Origin: Nelumbo lutea
Taxonomy: Eukaryota; Streptophyta; Magnoliopsida; Proteales; Nelumbonaceae
Assembly: GCA_022828595.1 (NCBI GenBank)
Contig: JAKGHH010000006.1
Coordinates: 10,540,633 to 10,604,632 of the forward strand
Reading direction: 5' to 3'
Length of the DNA stretch: 64,000 bases
The position numbers and the translations under genes were made by a program. Every line of letters begins with the position of its first letter. Position 1 is the stretch's first letter. The notes beneath the pieces are model-generated. The model ran no database searches. It was given only the letters and a program-made list of their open reading frames with translations, and was not told where the DNA came from. Below, one piece after another: positions 22,354-35,540 of this stretch.

Positions 22354-23821
22354 ATGGCTAATGAACAAAACCAAGAGGCGAACATCCCTAGAAATGAGCA
22401 TTCTAGGGATGATATAGGAGTTTCATCCTCCCAAGCCCATAGTTCTTCCCGTAGACAACGGGGACTGGGGAGGCATGGCTGCACCATTTTGCCCCATGTA
22501 TAGCGTAGGAGCAGAGAGCAAGCTCCAACTATTAAGATGGACAAACTAGGCCGACCTGTAGGGGCACATCGGCCGGAGTTGGTATCTTACATTGGTGTGT
22601 TGGTGAGAGACTATTCTAAGGTCCCAGCCTATATCACTGATTGGAGGATGTCACCCCATGATGTGAGGGATAGAGTTCACAATGCAATTTGGGTAAGTGA
22701 CATTGTGTTTTTAGTAAATTATTGCCACATGCTAATTACTAATATTTGACATTGTTTGTAGGAGAAGTTCATAATAGAAAATGAGTTGTTTGAGGAAGAC
22801 CTCCGTTTGGTTGGGAAGCAGCTCCGTGGCTTTCGAAATCATATAAAGAAGCCCTTCTATGAGAAATATGCAACAGATCGTGAGAGGGCAATAACAGAGG
22901 CGATTCGACGGGAGAGAAACATTGATCGTAGTGATTTGCTTCGTTTGTTTGCACATTGGGATACTCCAGAGAGCAAGGTATAAGTTAAAAGTAATTTAGT
23001 AATGTCTTTTTATACATGGCAAATTCATAGTAAATTAATATCACTAAATTGTCATTGTTGTAGCAAAAGTGTCAGACAATGGCTAGGGTGAGGGCTCGTA
23101 ACAAGGTGAATCACCACTTGAGCTGAACTTCTTATGCAGCTCTTCTCCATCAAATGGTGGGATGACTAACATAATTTATATTTTTTCATTTCTTTGTTAA
23201 TTTGTATAATGATTCAAATTAGTTGGTTTGTTTTAGGAGGAGAGCAGACAAAACAATGCCCCCCTCCCCTAGGCGAGAGGACCTATTCAAAAGGGCCCAT
23301 ACAAACGCCTAGGGGGAGTTCTATGATCCTGAGGGGAGGGAACTTTCTGTAAGTATTTTTTTTTTATATTTATTCATTCAATAATTTTAGTATGTTATAC
23401 TTTGGACCATTTTATGTAATGGCTTTTTTTTTAATTGTTCTAGGCCAAAATGACAACATATGTGGCAGAGCAAGCAGAAGCTGGCACATAGGTTGAGGCC
23501 ATCAGTTCCCATGATGCAGTGGCAGCAGTTTTGGGAGATGAGCATCCATCATGGGTGCGCTGTTTGGGCTTTGGGCCAACCCCAAAGCGTGCTTTTAGTA
23601 TTGCAAGGTCTGGAAACACCTCTCAAAGTACAACTACCACCACATACACGACACAATTGGAGCAAGAGAACCAATAACTTCGGGAAAAGGTGGACAATCT
23701 TCAATCGAACGTGGTGAACCCAAATTCACATGTGCTTCATTTGCAATCATTCACGGAGCGGATGGCACAACAATATGGCATGCCTATGCCTAATCCATTC
23801 CCCATGCTCAACACAGTTCAG
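22354..23821 (+). pseudogene. En/Spm (CACTA) transposon protein, Transposase_24-like, exons 1-5
   Basis: Five exons with good splice sites can be read: 22354-22692, 22762-22977, 23064-23156, 23237-23348 and 23444-23821. Features of the plant Ptta/En/Spm family are KMDKLGRPVGAHRPELVSYI and DWR in exon 1, W/FEEDLR and a basic RNHIKKPFYEKY in exon 2, FKRAHTNA and FYDPEGREL in exon 4, and VRCLGFGPTPK with a Gln-rich possible coiled coil in exon 5. In-frame stops occur at 22501 (TAG) and in exons 3, 4 and 5. The role is presumed DNA binding in CACTA transposition. Confidence 0.7.
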
Positions 23822-26800
23822 GTATGGCTATCACAAATCCCATTGTTTATTGATTGCTACATGAGTCTTGTGGTTCAGTTTTAGATAAACCACAACTTGG
23901 AATATTTTCAGCATTTCATTTTTAGCACCTATTACAACAGTTATCAAAAGGCCCCTTAGGCCTTAGGGAAGTGGGAAAGTCCAAATTTAAGCAAACACAT
24001 TGAAGCCTTAAAATATAGGAAAAGTAAATAAGAGTCATAAAACCTTTCCCTGAACCTCACCTGAAAAAAATCCTTTTTACAAGAACTTGACCAATCCTAG
24101 ATAAGGTCTTAAAATATATGTAAAGCACATGCAAACCAAGTGAACTACTTGTAATTTTGTATGCATATAAATTGCTACATATCGGCTAGATCTCAAGCTA
24201 TTAAATGGTTTTTGACAATAAATAAACAATTTTATTAAAATATAAAAGAGAGAGAGAGAAAGAGATTATAGAGAGAAGAACAACCCAGACAAAGATTAGT
24301 TAGCTGACCCATTTGTGCAAATTAAGTTCCTCCCAACCCTCTAAATGGTTCAAGTTCAAACTAAATAGACTTTGGCTAACACCACCTTTTTCACCCTCCA
24401 CTCAGACCTCTGCTTACACCATTGCTTCCATAGTCACTCTTCAATCTCATTTTCACTTTTTCCAATCTTAAATCTGATATTTTCTTCTTACCATCATTCT
24501 CATCACCACTTATTTGCTCTTTTATCCTTTCCCTTTGGAGTTTTTTATTCAACAAGCATAATAATAGTTTGTGGGCAATTTGATAATTTGACACTAACAC
24601 TGGCAGGGCGTTCTAAATCATATTAACAAGTAGATAATAGTTAAGCATCATAACTCAAAGTAGAAGGTATGTTCTCTATATAACTTCAGTTTTGAATCCA
24701 TGCATGCCTGCGCACCATATGGAGCAACCGATCCAACAAGAAAGGTAGAAGCTGTTGTTGCAGCCATTTTGCAACCTGATAACATTAAGACATGCCAAAA
24801 AAAAGTTGGTCAAGCTACAATTGGCCAAGCTGATCATACTCAAGCAGAACTTTATAACTAAAGCATAATCGAAGTCATTCAAGTTTTACTAAATGAGAAA
24901 ATGAAAACGAAAAGCTACACTTGGTATCATATTATGCCTGTCTACTGTTGAACACCACAATTTTAGTGTTACTTCATTTCTAAAACTTTACACTACTAAT
25001 GTCCTAACCTAATTTGGGCAACATAGCTTCGAACTCTTTCCCACCTGGTAATAAATTTTACCTTGAATATATATAAAAAAAATTAAGTTTTTGATAGAGA
25101 TAAGACTCACAATGTTGAAATGCAGATTTGATAATGAAGGTTCAATTTGGGAAATGTACAAATGCAAATATATACAGTACAAAACATAAAACTTTGTATA
25201 TTGTATTTCTAAACCTTATTTTGCACTATAAAATTATACATATCTATATTTATACTTTTTCTAAACTAAGCGGAAGGGGCAATGCCAAATCTAATAGTAT
25301 ATAGATCTAATAAGAAAAGAATATATAATAAAATAACCTTGAAATCAGCACCTAGAAAATCTATGAGGCAATACCTAATAGCTTGAAGGAGTTTGCACCA
25401 TGCATCAAGAATGTTTGGGGTCTGGACCAAACAAAAGAGGCAAAGGTGCTCATAAAATTTATTTCATTCACTAATTCTTTTCCAAAAATTTCAGCTCTAT
25501 TTAAACTTATGGGTGGAACATTTACTTCTTACAAGAGAATATTGACTTCTAGAGCTAAAAGAAAACAAAATATTTTCTAAGATTGCTAAACCCATATCTG
25601 CAGCTAAGAATCAAGACCGAAGGAAAAATCGAAGAAGAAAAACAAATGATCTATGACAGATCCTGCAGTTGTCAAGATACAAAACCTTCCATACCATACA
25701 AATCAAATGATCTAAGTGTGCAGGCATGCATGGATTATTGACTTATTACAATTAGAAGAGACATGTTTTGGGTCAGTCTATTCCCAGTAGTCTGATCTTT
25801 TGGGTTGTTTGTGTTGGGCTAATTGTACATGATGTATAGCTCCTTTGCAGTCTATTCCAAACCATTGGTCAGACTACCATCTTTCTCCATTAAAGGAGAC
25901 ATGCCTATCATAGTAGATTTGATTCTCTTCATGTCCAAAAAGTTCCCATAAGGAAAAGAAGGTGGAGGACCTCTGATACCTTTCTGCCTCAGCTTCTTTC
26001 TGAGCCTTTCAGCTCTCAACCAAAGAACCTCGTACAGAAAAGCACGTAAACCACTAAAACACAGAAGAACCAGATTCACAAATATTTAGGTGCCTTCCAT
26101 TGATTCCTTTTCTTCTCTTCTCTTCTCTTCTCTTCCTTCTTCCATCCTCTCCTTGACTTACTTTCTTATCCTTCCAACCTTATGAAGGTCGTTTATAATT
26201 AGAAAAATAGTCTAACAAGCAAACAACAGAATTAGTTATATTTTGTAAAGTAGTCAAACAAGGCCATTTTTAATGCATTTATCCTCTTCTTCTGACTCTA
26301 GCTGAAATGTTTTTATTTCAGAATTTTCATTTTGTTTTTTAACTCTTAACTCTATGAGTCTATCTTAATTTGCGTCACTAGCTAGCTGCCAAGAGATTAA
26401 TTGAAGCATTATATATACTAATTCAAGGGCTTACTTGTGGTTTCAAATGCTTAACCATAGGTTTGTCTGGTTTTAGTCCGGCCCAAGTTTAGCTAGATGG
26501 TTGTTAATAGCTCTCCTTGTCTCTCTACCTTATGCATATTGGTTCTGTTTGTAGTCGATTTCCATCTGGGTATAAAATGATCATACAATGCTATATATCA
26601 GAATAGGACTGAACTTTAAGCCGTTTTGATGAACCATCCAGTTTGACCTCTGAACTTGCTTAATTAAATAAAAAAAGTGTAAATAGAAAAGAACAAGAAA
26701 TAAATAGTTAATATTGGGGAAATCTTAATCAATTGCAAAGTTATAATTAGTTCCCAAAGCCTTCTACGCAGCCATCACGTTCAGCTAATCTGAATTATGC

Positions 26801-28124
26801 AATTCCAGGGTGCAGCAAGGTGTCGGAAGTTGAAGTCTACAATAAAGTAGTAGTAGCTTCAGCCATCTCTTGGCTTTTGGAGTTGAAGTGTTTCAAGGGA
26901 TGTGCCAAAGGGCATTGTATTTTTTTGGGATTTCCTCTTTTACTTTGTCTGTACTGTTTCACCACCTGGTCTATCCGTGTACAATCCTTTGCTATATTTG
27001 GACTAATATGTGTAGGGAATCATCGATCATGGGAATTACTTCAAAGCCGTAGCTAAGGGTAGTTTTATATGGTTATGGAACCTAGGGAAGTGCACTATAG
27101 GATATATGGGATGGCACAACAATATGCATGGACTATGATAAGAGACATAACTAAGAAGGGTTTCACATGGTTCTGCTCCCAACTTCATTATTATGGCTGT
27201 AGTTAGGTCTGGTATGGTTGTTCCACTTTCACATGAATCTGTGGGTAACGTAGGGGCCCCTACTGCATTGTAGTACAAAGCAGATCTGACCTTTGGTTAT
27301 AGGACACATCTAGCTCTGACATTTTGTTTGAGTCAGAGGCCTACTAAAGAATTATTGATGAGTGGTCACTAGACAAAGACAAGCCATTTGTTGGCCAAAG
27401 TTGGTGCCGGTTTAAACTAGTGGGTAGAGCTGCATAGGCACAAATCTACACCCATGGTGTAAATTCAGCTTAGATTGGGCTGGGCCTCAATGACAGTATA
27501 GAGTGCTCGTTTAATCATGGGTTCCCAAGAATTGTTTTGAATCTTGGATCAACCTTGCACAACTTGCTTCTCTAAGATTATTTCTATCATTGTTTTAAAA
27601 ACTGACCCAAAAAACCGGCCTTAAAGAGATCAACACTAAGATCATATCTGCTAAGACCATGGTTGTAACACTCCTTTGCCAACTAGTTTGTTGGTAAAGA
27701 CTCTAGCTACTTGTAGCAGAGATTTAGAGCTTGAATTTGTATTATTTATTTAAGTCATATACCAGCATTTGATCCCATTCGCTCAGCAGTGGAGGTAAAT
27801 GTGATCCTTTTCAATCAAGTCTTAGCAATTATATTAACTTGGCTTAAGTGGAGGTAAATGGTAATTTCAAGTTAGGTTTATTTGGTATTTGATCCTTTTC
27901 AATTGTTGTCACTAGAAGAAACTTGAGCTGCACTTTATAATTTGGTTAAATGTTATGATGCAAAAATCAATAAAAAAAAATCAAAATAGCCAACAAAAAG
28001 TATTTCTTCATATTCATTGGCTTTGTATTTGTCAGCTGTATGGAATATTATGTTTATGATACTTAATCCATTTCTCTTATTCAATCTTGATAAGAATATT
28101 TGAATACACTGTTTTTTTGTGCAG
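23822..28124. other. Large intron or insertion within the CACTA gene
   Basis: About 4.3 kb separate exon 5 from the next recognisable exon. It holds a GA microsatellite (about 24248-24266), a P450 exon fragment on the - strand (25852-26079), a TCTTC microsatellite (26110-26136) and otherwise unassigned, moderately AT-rich DNA. Short open frames here show no family I recognise. Confidence 0.5.
25852..26079 (-). pseudogene. Cytochrome P450 first-exon fragment (CYP714-like)
   Basis: A 75-codon frame begins with a hydrophobic stretch (LVLLCFSGL), continues with LWLRAERLRKKLRQKGIRGP and then GPPPSFPYGN, and ends SLTNGLE. This is the usual plan of a CYP72-clan P450 N-terminus: membrane anchor, basic linker, proline-rich hinge, then YGN. 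CYP714 is the closest I can name. The fragment lacks the oxygen-binding helix, the K-helix ExxR and the haem Cys, and no further exons were seen on this strand. It may be a gene piece captured by the CACTA element. Confidence 0.6.
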
Positions 28125-28404
28125 AGCCATAGATCGGAAAACACTCCTGTTCCACTTAGAGATTTTGATTCCCATCATGCAGGTCCATCATCAAACCCGG
28201 TAAGATAAGCCAAATTTAATTTTATTTTTATATCAACCAAGAAAAAAACATGTTTATACTTTTATATCTTTTAGTGATATAATATAATTGTTTTGACTTT
28301 TGCAGGACATCGAACAAGTACTTAGCACAGGGTCCTCTTGTGCGTATGTAACAAGTAGGGAGGAGAATGTGAATGCAAAGGGGAAATCCCTTCATTTTGG
28401 ATGA
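28125..28404 (+). pseudogene. Probable last exons of the CACTA protein
   Basis: After TTTGTGCAG an exon (28125-28199) reads SHRSENTPVPLRDFD to a GTAAGATA donor. After TTTTGCAG a last exon (28306-28404) ends with TGA. The splice signals are good. Position between the CACTA exons and the CACTA right end suggests they belong to the same gene. The protein part is not diagnostic by itself. Confidence 0.45.
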
Positions 28405-28589
28405 TATTCTGTCTTGTTTTTTTTTTTTTATATATTTTCGTTTAAACATAAATGTTTAATTGTAAGTATTAAAGTTTTTATATAATATTTTAATATTTGT
28501 TTATATTGTCAATTATAAGGTTATATGGATAAATGTGATTAATCAGGTGATGTAAATTCATTTTGATAGTTGCAAAACGGGAAAAATAG

Positions 28590-29036
28590 AAAAAAGTTAG
28601 TCAACTTTTGGTGATGTTTGTAAACGTCAACAAAGGCAAAGGAGAAAAAAATTTTGCCAACTTTTGGCCACGTTTGTAAATGTCATCGAATTTGTAAACG
28701 TCACCAAATAATGACAATTTTCGGTCACCATAGGATGACAGATTTTTCCCCTTGTCCACCTCAAACATCATCGAAAATTGCCATTATTTGGTGACGTTTA
28801 CAAATGTCGTCAAAAGTTGGTGCGTAAATGTCACCATAAGTGTGCCTGAGGGGAGATAGAGCAATTTCAGTGACATTTGCAAACGTCATTGAAAAGTCTC
28901 GTAAACGTCGTCGAAAGTTTTCTAGACTTTTGGAGGCGCGATGTTTGCGCAAATGTCGTGAGAAGCCTTTTGTGACGTTTGTAGTGGTTTTGGTGACATT
29001 TGTTTAATGTCGTCAAAAGCCTTATTTTTTGTAGTG
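28590..29036 (+). mobile_element. CACTA right end with subterminal repeats
   Basis: A dense array of short direct and inverted copies of a motif like GTGACGTTTGTAAACGTC and CAACTTTTGG leads to the terminus TTATTTTTTGTAGTG at 29036, the reverse complement of CACTACAAAAAATAA. Subterminal repeats of this kind bind the element's protein in CACTA transposons. The next bases TTA would be the 3-bp target duplication. The matching left end was not found. Confidence 0.75.
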
Positions 29037-30420
29037 TTAGAACCTGTGCCATTTGACATGGAGCTTGGTCTTCTCGCCCCAACATACAAGAAGAAGAGGG
29101 CTCAATTACTCAAGTACTACTAGGTTAGTTTTTATGCCCCTTTCTTGGAATTCCAAAACGTGCCCCTGATTCTAAATTGATAGATCTGCCAAGAGTTTTC
29201 TTGCTAATAGATGGCTAATTTCAAATGTTCTCTATCTCTGCAATTTTGCATGCTTTTTCCTTATTCATTCTGAATTTGTACCCAACATGTGTGTTTTCCT
29301 TTGATTGGGTCTATATGACTTCCCTCTTATTTAATGTCAAACCTTCCTTACCCCTTGGAAAAGAAAATTGGAGAAAAAAATGACTATACACTATAGTGTT
29401 CATGAAACCATAGGAGTCATGTTGGAACTGGCAAACCATCAACTCCTTGGATGGACATAGAACAAAAGTTAACTAAATGCGAGACTTAAAATCAAAGAAG
29501 AATGCTATAGGAAAAGGGTTTGGATCATCTAATTGTTATTTGTTACATGGTTTGTTTAATTATTTTCCATTAAAGAAGCCCTTGGATTGAATTGTTTACT
29601 TTAAGGTAAGATGCATGTATAAGAAAAGAGGAAGAGATGAAGGAGTGATCATTGTGTTTCATAATTTATTTTTCCGAAGTGTCTTATTTTTCCAAATTGT
29701 GTTTCAGAAAGCTCGAATTCAAGCTCGATGAATCAAGCTCGAACACATACATTCTGTCCTCGATCCGAACTCGAGCTTCCATTTCTGATTCAAATCAAGC
29801 TCGGGAGCCTTGCAGTTTTCTACCAAACCGAGCTTGAATAATCAATTATTGGGCTAGGCTTGGCTTGTGATCACCCCTACTTCTCCCATATAGATTGCGT
29901 TACTGGCTCCCATTCATCAATTAAAGATTTCAAAAGTAATAGGATCCTCCTTTCATTGGGTAGATGTATATTATTACGACTTAATTGTAGGCACATGTCA
30001 CTAACAACTCCTATATGTTGCATCATGTTGTGTTTTGGCTTTATCTTATAGTTTTCAACCTCATCAAGGGTACACAACCACACATGTCCACTACAAATAA
30101 AAAAATTAATAATCAATGAGTGTAAATATTATAACCTAAATTAAAAATTAATGAAAGCATCATAATATAAAAAAGTAAGTAAACATTTACCTAAATAGTT
30201 ATTAAAGACAATTGAATAAAAGTGTAACAACAATCTAACCTCAATAAAGAAAGTGTAATTATCAGTTGTAAAGTTAATAAATATTTTAATAAATATAAAA
30301 TCAGAAATGAATATAACATTACAATCAAAATAGTAATAGTAAAAGTATTAATCCGAGTCAAACAAACCCGATCCAATTAACAAAAGCATATCATCTTCTT
30401 AAACTAAACAATGCCGCAAG
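29037..30420. other. Intergenic DNA with AAGCTCGAGCT-type repeat
   Basis: At 29705-29880 there are several AAGCTCGAA/GAGCTTG motifs ending in GTGATCACCCCTAC, a common plant MITE signature. A 79-codon open frame on the - strand at 29877-30116 could not be assigned. The rest is AT-rich without genes. Confidence 0.35.
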
Positions 30421-30520
30421 CTGTCGCTCGCTATAGCGACGAATTTCAAACTTCGATAGGCATCATCTTGCAATAAATGGGTGGTTTATCACCCATTTGA
30501 ACCAAAATAAAGAAAATTAA
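30421..30520 (+). repeat. Left copy of a diverged inverted repeat
   Basis: It contains TCGCTCGCTATAGCGACGAA, TTCGATAGG and GTGGTTTATCACCCATTT. The reverse complement of 37290-37385 has TCGCTCGTTAGAGCAACGAA, TTCGATAG and GTGGTTTAACACC in the same order. A third copy in the same orientation lies at 33139-33210, with a partial one at 33352-33420. The pair could be decayed long terminal inverted repeats of a 7-kb element, but no target duplication was found. Confidence 0.45.
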
Positions 30521-30639
30521 ACATACTAGGAATGACAAAAAAAATTAAGAAATGAAGAAGAAAAGGTACAAAAAAATTGAAGAAGAAAAATACGTCATTC
30601 ACTGGTCACAACATTTTCTGTAAACTATTGAATGAACAT

Positions 30640-30880
30640 GAACTCTATCCTATCAATAGATTGGAACAAGTGCTGGTCATAAATGTTTGCCGTTGGTCGG
30701 CGATCATTAAAACATATATTGAAATAAACGTCGAATGGACACAATTGTTTATGTAACCTAATGGCAGAGCATAAGTCAAATCTATCTTATTAACACCAGG
30801 CCACTACAACTGGCTAAAAATGATGGTCGATAGTTGGGGATCATTAAAACACATATTGAAATAACAAAGAACTATAACAA
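30640..30880 (+). repeat. Short diverged direct repeat
   Basis: A block ending GGGGATCATTAAAACACATATTGAAATAA occurs near 30690-30725 and near 30825-30865 with few differences (each copy about 60 bp). No coding. Confidence 0.4.
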
Positions 30881-33130
30881 AGGACTACTATAAAGTTATT
30901 GAAACAACTATAAACAAAGATTGAAATAAGTAAAAAATAGGGAATTTACTAACTTAAGAGTTCTCCGAGTAGCAAATTTATTACATAATTTTTTGATTTG
31001 CAGACTCCTGAAGTTAGAGAGTTATCTAACTTCTTTGAAGTTGGAGATTACAACAAGAGAGTTTGACAGACACCTTGAAAGTTCTCTAAGTTCCTGGTTC
31101 ACAAAGCAAATTCCTAAAAAGTTTGGCAGACAAGGTTGAATGTGCATAAAGTTCAATTATTTCAATTTTAAATAAGTATTTTAAATAAGTATTTGTAAGA
31201 AAAACTATTTTTATACTTACAATTTTTAATAATACTCATTATTATTAGATTAATATTAATATTAATATTATACAAATTATAAAATAAAAAATAATTATAA
31301 GATTACAATAATAATAGTAATAGTAATAAAAATAAGTATAATAATATTATTACTAAATTTAATAAGTAATTAATATGTTGTAAATAAATTTTTTATGTAA
31401 TTAATGAAGTAATAATTAAACTATTTAAATAATACCAAGTTGATAATTAAACAATGTAATTGATAATTGGATCATTATGTTCTTATATTCTTAAATTTAA
31501 TTATAATAGTATATACAATGATAATGATTAATAATACATAATTATTAGTAATTAATTAACACTAAATAATAATAACAATACGTATTTAATTTTAAGTAAT
31601 TAATAATTTAGCCCATTTACTAGCAATTTTTGTTGTTAAATATCAGTAAGTAATTAGTATTAGTAATTAATAGATTTAATTAATTATTATTAGTAATTAG
31701 TAAATGAAAAGTGTATTCTGAATATATAAAAGAGAATATATAATTAAATTTTGAAGGAAGTTTGAAAACTATCTATGAATTTTATGTGGAGCTCTGTTTA
31801 TGGATTTAGAATCCCTATTTCTGATCCCATTTCTATTAAGCTTTTCCAAAGTGTTTTTTTTTTTTTTTTGAAATTCTATTCGCCTTATTGTTGCTATCTA
31901 AATCACTGATCCAAAGCAATTCATTCAGTTTTGGCTCTTCTGTCTATAGCAAAAGTTTGTAGTTTTAGGTAGAGATTCCAGTCTTCCACTTCTTATGTGT
32001 ATAAACGTTTCTTAGTAAATTAAAATGTGTACGAAACCTATAGATGGTGTCGTGTTTTCTGTTTTAAATATATGAGGTTTAGTTTTGCTAGATCTCAAAT
32101 AAGGTTCATCTCTTTTTGAAAATTGCGGCTAGTGTTAAATATAAGTAATTAATTACTATTAGTAATTAATAGATATAATTAATTATTATTAGTAATTAAT
32201 TAATTATAAATCATTAATTACTATTATTTTAGTAATTAACAGTAACTAAATACTATGTCAAATTAAAAAGTTCATATTTAATTTAACCAGTATGAGTTGA
32301 ATAAAAAGAAATAGGGTCGGATAATGAATTTATGGCCTGACCACAACATTATTTTTTAAAATTAAACAAATTTGGGCTATTTAAAAGACTGAGCGAAAAA
32401 CACGTGTATAGAACAACAATTAACAGTAATTAATTTTAAATTGTTTATAAATGTAACAATAAGTAAATTTTAAGATAGTATTAAGTAACAACAAAAAAAC
32501 AGTAATTAAATTGTAAATAAATTTTAAATTGTAATTAGCAATAATTATAATTACAACATTTTAATACATTACTATAAATAATTTCTGTTTTTTCTATAAT
32601 ATTTCATGATTATTCTACAATTTTGTTTTTCAAAACCTATATTTTTTATAATTTGAAAATAATTTTTATTTTGTGTGCATTTTCAATTATATTTGTTTAG
32701 TTATACATAAATAATTTTTAAATGGTAATTAGTAGTAATTATAATTACAGTTTTTAAAGTGTAATTAACAATATTTTGGTAAGTACAATAATTTATTTTG
32801 TGATAAGTGTAATCAACAATATTTTTAAAGTGTAATTAACAGTGTCATTAATACACTACTATAAATACATGAAAAATATAGTAAATATAATTTAAGATAT
32901 AAGTAACATAAAATTATAGGTAATTACCAGAAAATTACAAGTAATTACATTTATGTAATTAACAGTTGGATAAAATGGAACCTAGGTCCATTATGTGAAT
33001 CAGACCCAACAACCCACATTAAATAAACTATTGAACTGGACCATTAGATTATGTGCAACAGGCATAAAATGGATTGAACATAGGTCTGACCTGATAACTT
33101 GGTTTGATCATTTTCTTTATTCGATGTTGA
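30881..33130. other. AT-rich non-coding block
   Basis: TTAATTA-rich DNA. A unit of about 60 bp with TTAGTAATTAATAGAT and TAATTAATTATTATTAGTAA occurs near 31645-31705 and again near 32140-32205. No gene seen. Confidence 0.4.
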
Positions 33131-33138
33131 TTTTGTCC

Positions 33139-33420
33139 ACTCGTTAGAGCTATGAAAAAAGTATAGTTTGGTAGTAAAAAAATGGGTGCTTTACCACCCA
33201 TTTCAACAACATATCAGGTTTAAAATATAATGTAAGTACAAAGTATTTAAATGAAAAACTGAAAAATGAAAGAAAATTAATCTAAATAATCTAAATAGAT
33301 ATGAAAAAATTTTAGACGCTGTTAATGCGACCAAAACAATAAATTTTGACAGCAAAAAAATTTACCACCCATTTCAACAACATATCAGGTTAAAAATATA
33401 ACATAAGCACATATTAAAGA
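33139..33420 (+). repeat. Internal copies of the 30.4-kb repeat
   Basis: 33139-33210 repeats CACTCGTTAGAGC and TTACCACCCATTTCAACAAC. The last part recurs at 33352-33420 (CCACCCATTTCAACAACATA), giving a local direct repeat with a 171-bp offset. Confidence 0.45.
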
Positions 33421-33939
33421 CCGTAAAGATTGAAAATGAATATTGAAAACAAAGAATGATACACGAAACAAAGGTTTAATAAAATGTAAATACACTAACT
33501 GGATTGAAATCGCTTAGTTCTCTAAATATGAAGTTTGAAGAACCAGATTGAATGCCTATTTTATTTAAAATTGCAGTTTCAGGCACCCTAACCTCTATAC
33601 ATATATAGGTTCAAATGAAGATTGTTGTTTAAGCTAGAATGAACTCCATACATTTAGGTTTGAATGTGGACTGAAAGTTGGTCTAGTAACCCATTAAGCT
33701 CTCATATTCCTACAATTTAGATTGGTGGCCTTTGAATTGAAATGAATGTGAGGTTTTGGTTTCTTGAAAAATAGGTACATGACTTACAAATTGTCTCCTA
33801 ACTCATATATTGTATAACCATGTCTTTATGTGGAGAAGTGACTAAACTCTCTCCTAACATATATTGTATAACAATGTCTTAATGATTAATTATTAATATA
33901 CATTAATATAATTTGGTTACAATAACGGTTAGGCCATTA

Positions 33940-34371
33940 ATATATTATTTCACTTTTATATAGTTTAATATTAATATATTAAACAACAATATATTAATAT
34001 ACCAATTTCATAATGTAATAATGTTAATATTACATTAATATATTAAAATATTATTAATATTATTGCAGTATTATTAATAATATATTACTAATATATACAT
34101 ATATTAATGTAATTAATAATAAAAATATTATAATGCACGACTGTTAACATATATTAGTAATATTATTAATAATATGTATATATATATATACATACATACA
34201 TATATACATATGTATATATATCAATATTATTAAATTTAAATAATTTTATCAATTAAGTTAGTGCATTTACTGTATTCTACTACATTATATATGATTGTGA
34301 AGCTTAAGCATATGCATTAGTGAATTGAAAAGAAAAAATGCTTTAATGGGATAAAAAATCAAATTATTGCA
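33940..34371 (+). repeat. Left arm of a large foldback
   Basis: This aligns with the reverse complement of 35541-35930 over nearly its whole length. The clearest part is TTAAGCATATGCATTAGTGA and ATTGAAAAGAAAAAATGC (34300-34345) against the same words near 35555-35610. The outer part is TAATATATTAAT-rich but keeps distinctive words such as TTATTTCAC and GTTAACATATATTA in register. The spacer is about 1.17 kb. Confidence 0.75.
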
Positions 34372-35540
34372 ACAAGAATTTTATATCTCAAACGTATTTG
34401 CTAATTTTTTTTTTGTATTTGTATAGCTTTTTTTTTTGCCTTCTGATACTCATTTAACTATGGCAGGTAACAGGACCATAACATGATAAAGAGGCAATTA
34501 ATATAAAGTATGCATTCTCATGTATATACTTAATTATAAAAAAATAAAATGAAGAATTTACCAAGTTAGCTCAATTCAATTCTAAAAATAATGGAAGGCC
34601 ATTATCAATAATGGCCTGTTACTTGCATACTTTATGTTGATTAGTCAACCATGGCAGGTAACAAGCCATTACTGATAATGGCCTTAGTCACATTATGCGG
34701 GTTATTGATATTAATTAGTCAGTATTAATAATATCTAATTTAGAATATAATTTAACATTATGGAATATAATATTAGTAATTAGTAATATATTGATTAATC
34801 ATATAATGCAGGTTGTTAATTAAATAATGTAATTGATAATTGAATTATCAATATTAAAATACATAATGTGAACATCGGGTAATTAAACAATATAATATTA
34901 ATATTATAATAGAATTATTATTAAATTATTCATAATTTATTATTAAGTTATTTAAAATATTATTAAAATTTCAAAAATAGATAACAATTAAATTATTAAT
35001 TATTGTATTAGTTAACTCAATAATTATTACACCTTATTATATGATAAGGTGTATATATACATATTACCATGCGCAAATATTAACAATAATGGTATTAAAT
35101 AAGAATTAACATTAATTTAATTATTAATATTACATAAAGTGGTCAATCCACTTTATTAGTCATTTTACTATGTTTATATTAATTAACAATATAAATTTAA
35201 CTTTATTAATGTAGTTAATAAATTTAAATTATTAATACATTAATATTAATGTATTTTTAAATGTATAATTACTACAAGTTATGGATTAGTTAATTGTTAA
35301 TATTATACACAGTAACCATTGTTATAAAAAAAATAATGGTTAATTACTATAATTAATATTATTTTTTAATGTATGATTACAATTAATTGTAAAAATACAT
35401 TAATTATTAATACATACTAAAATATATATTAGTTAATAATATATTGTTAACTACATTAACCACCGTTATGTATGTATGTATTTACTACATGTATTAATAA
35501 TATATTATTAATATATATCAATGAATATATGTAATATTTT
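34372..35540. other. Foldback spacer with small palindromes
   Basis: Non-coding. It contains near-perfect small palindromes GGCCATTATCAATAATGGCC (34597-34616) and GCCATTACTGATAATGGCC (34665-34683), a repeated TGGCAGGTAACA word (34463 and 34652), and an inverted pair around GCATACTTTAT. Confidence 0.55.

Noticed and set aside
24372..24626. 84-codon + strand frame with His/Ser/Phe-rich start
   Set aside because: Low-complexity composition, no splice context and no domain.
29877..30116. 79-codon - strand frame with a weak look of copia gag
   Set aside because: Only a few residues fit and no neighbouring copia parts were found.
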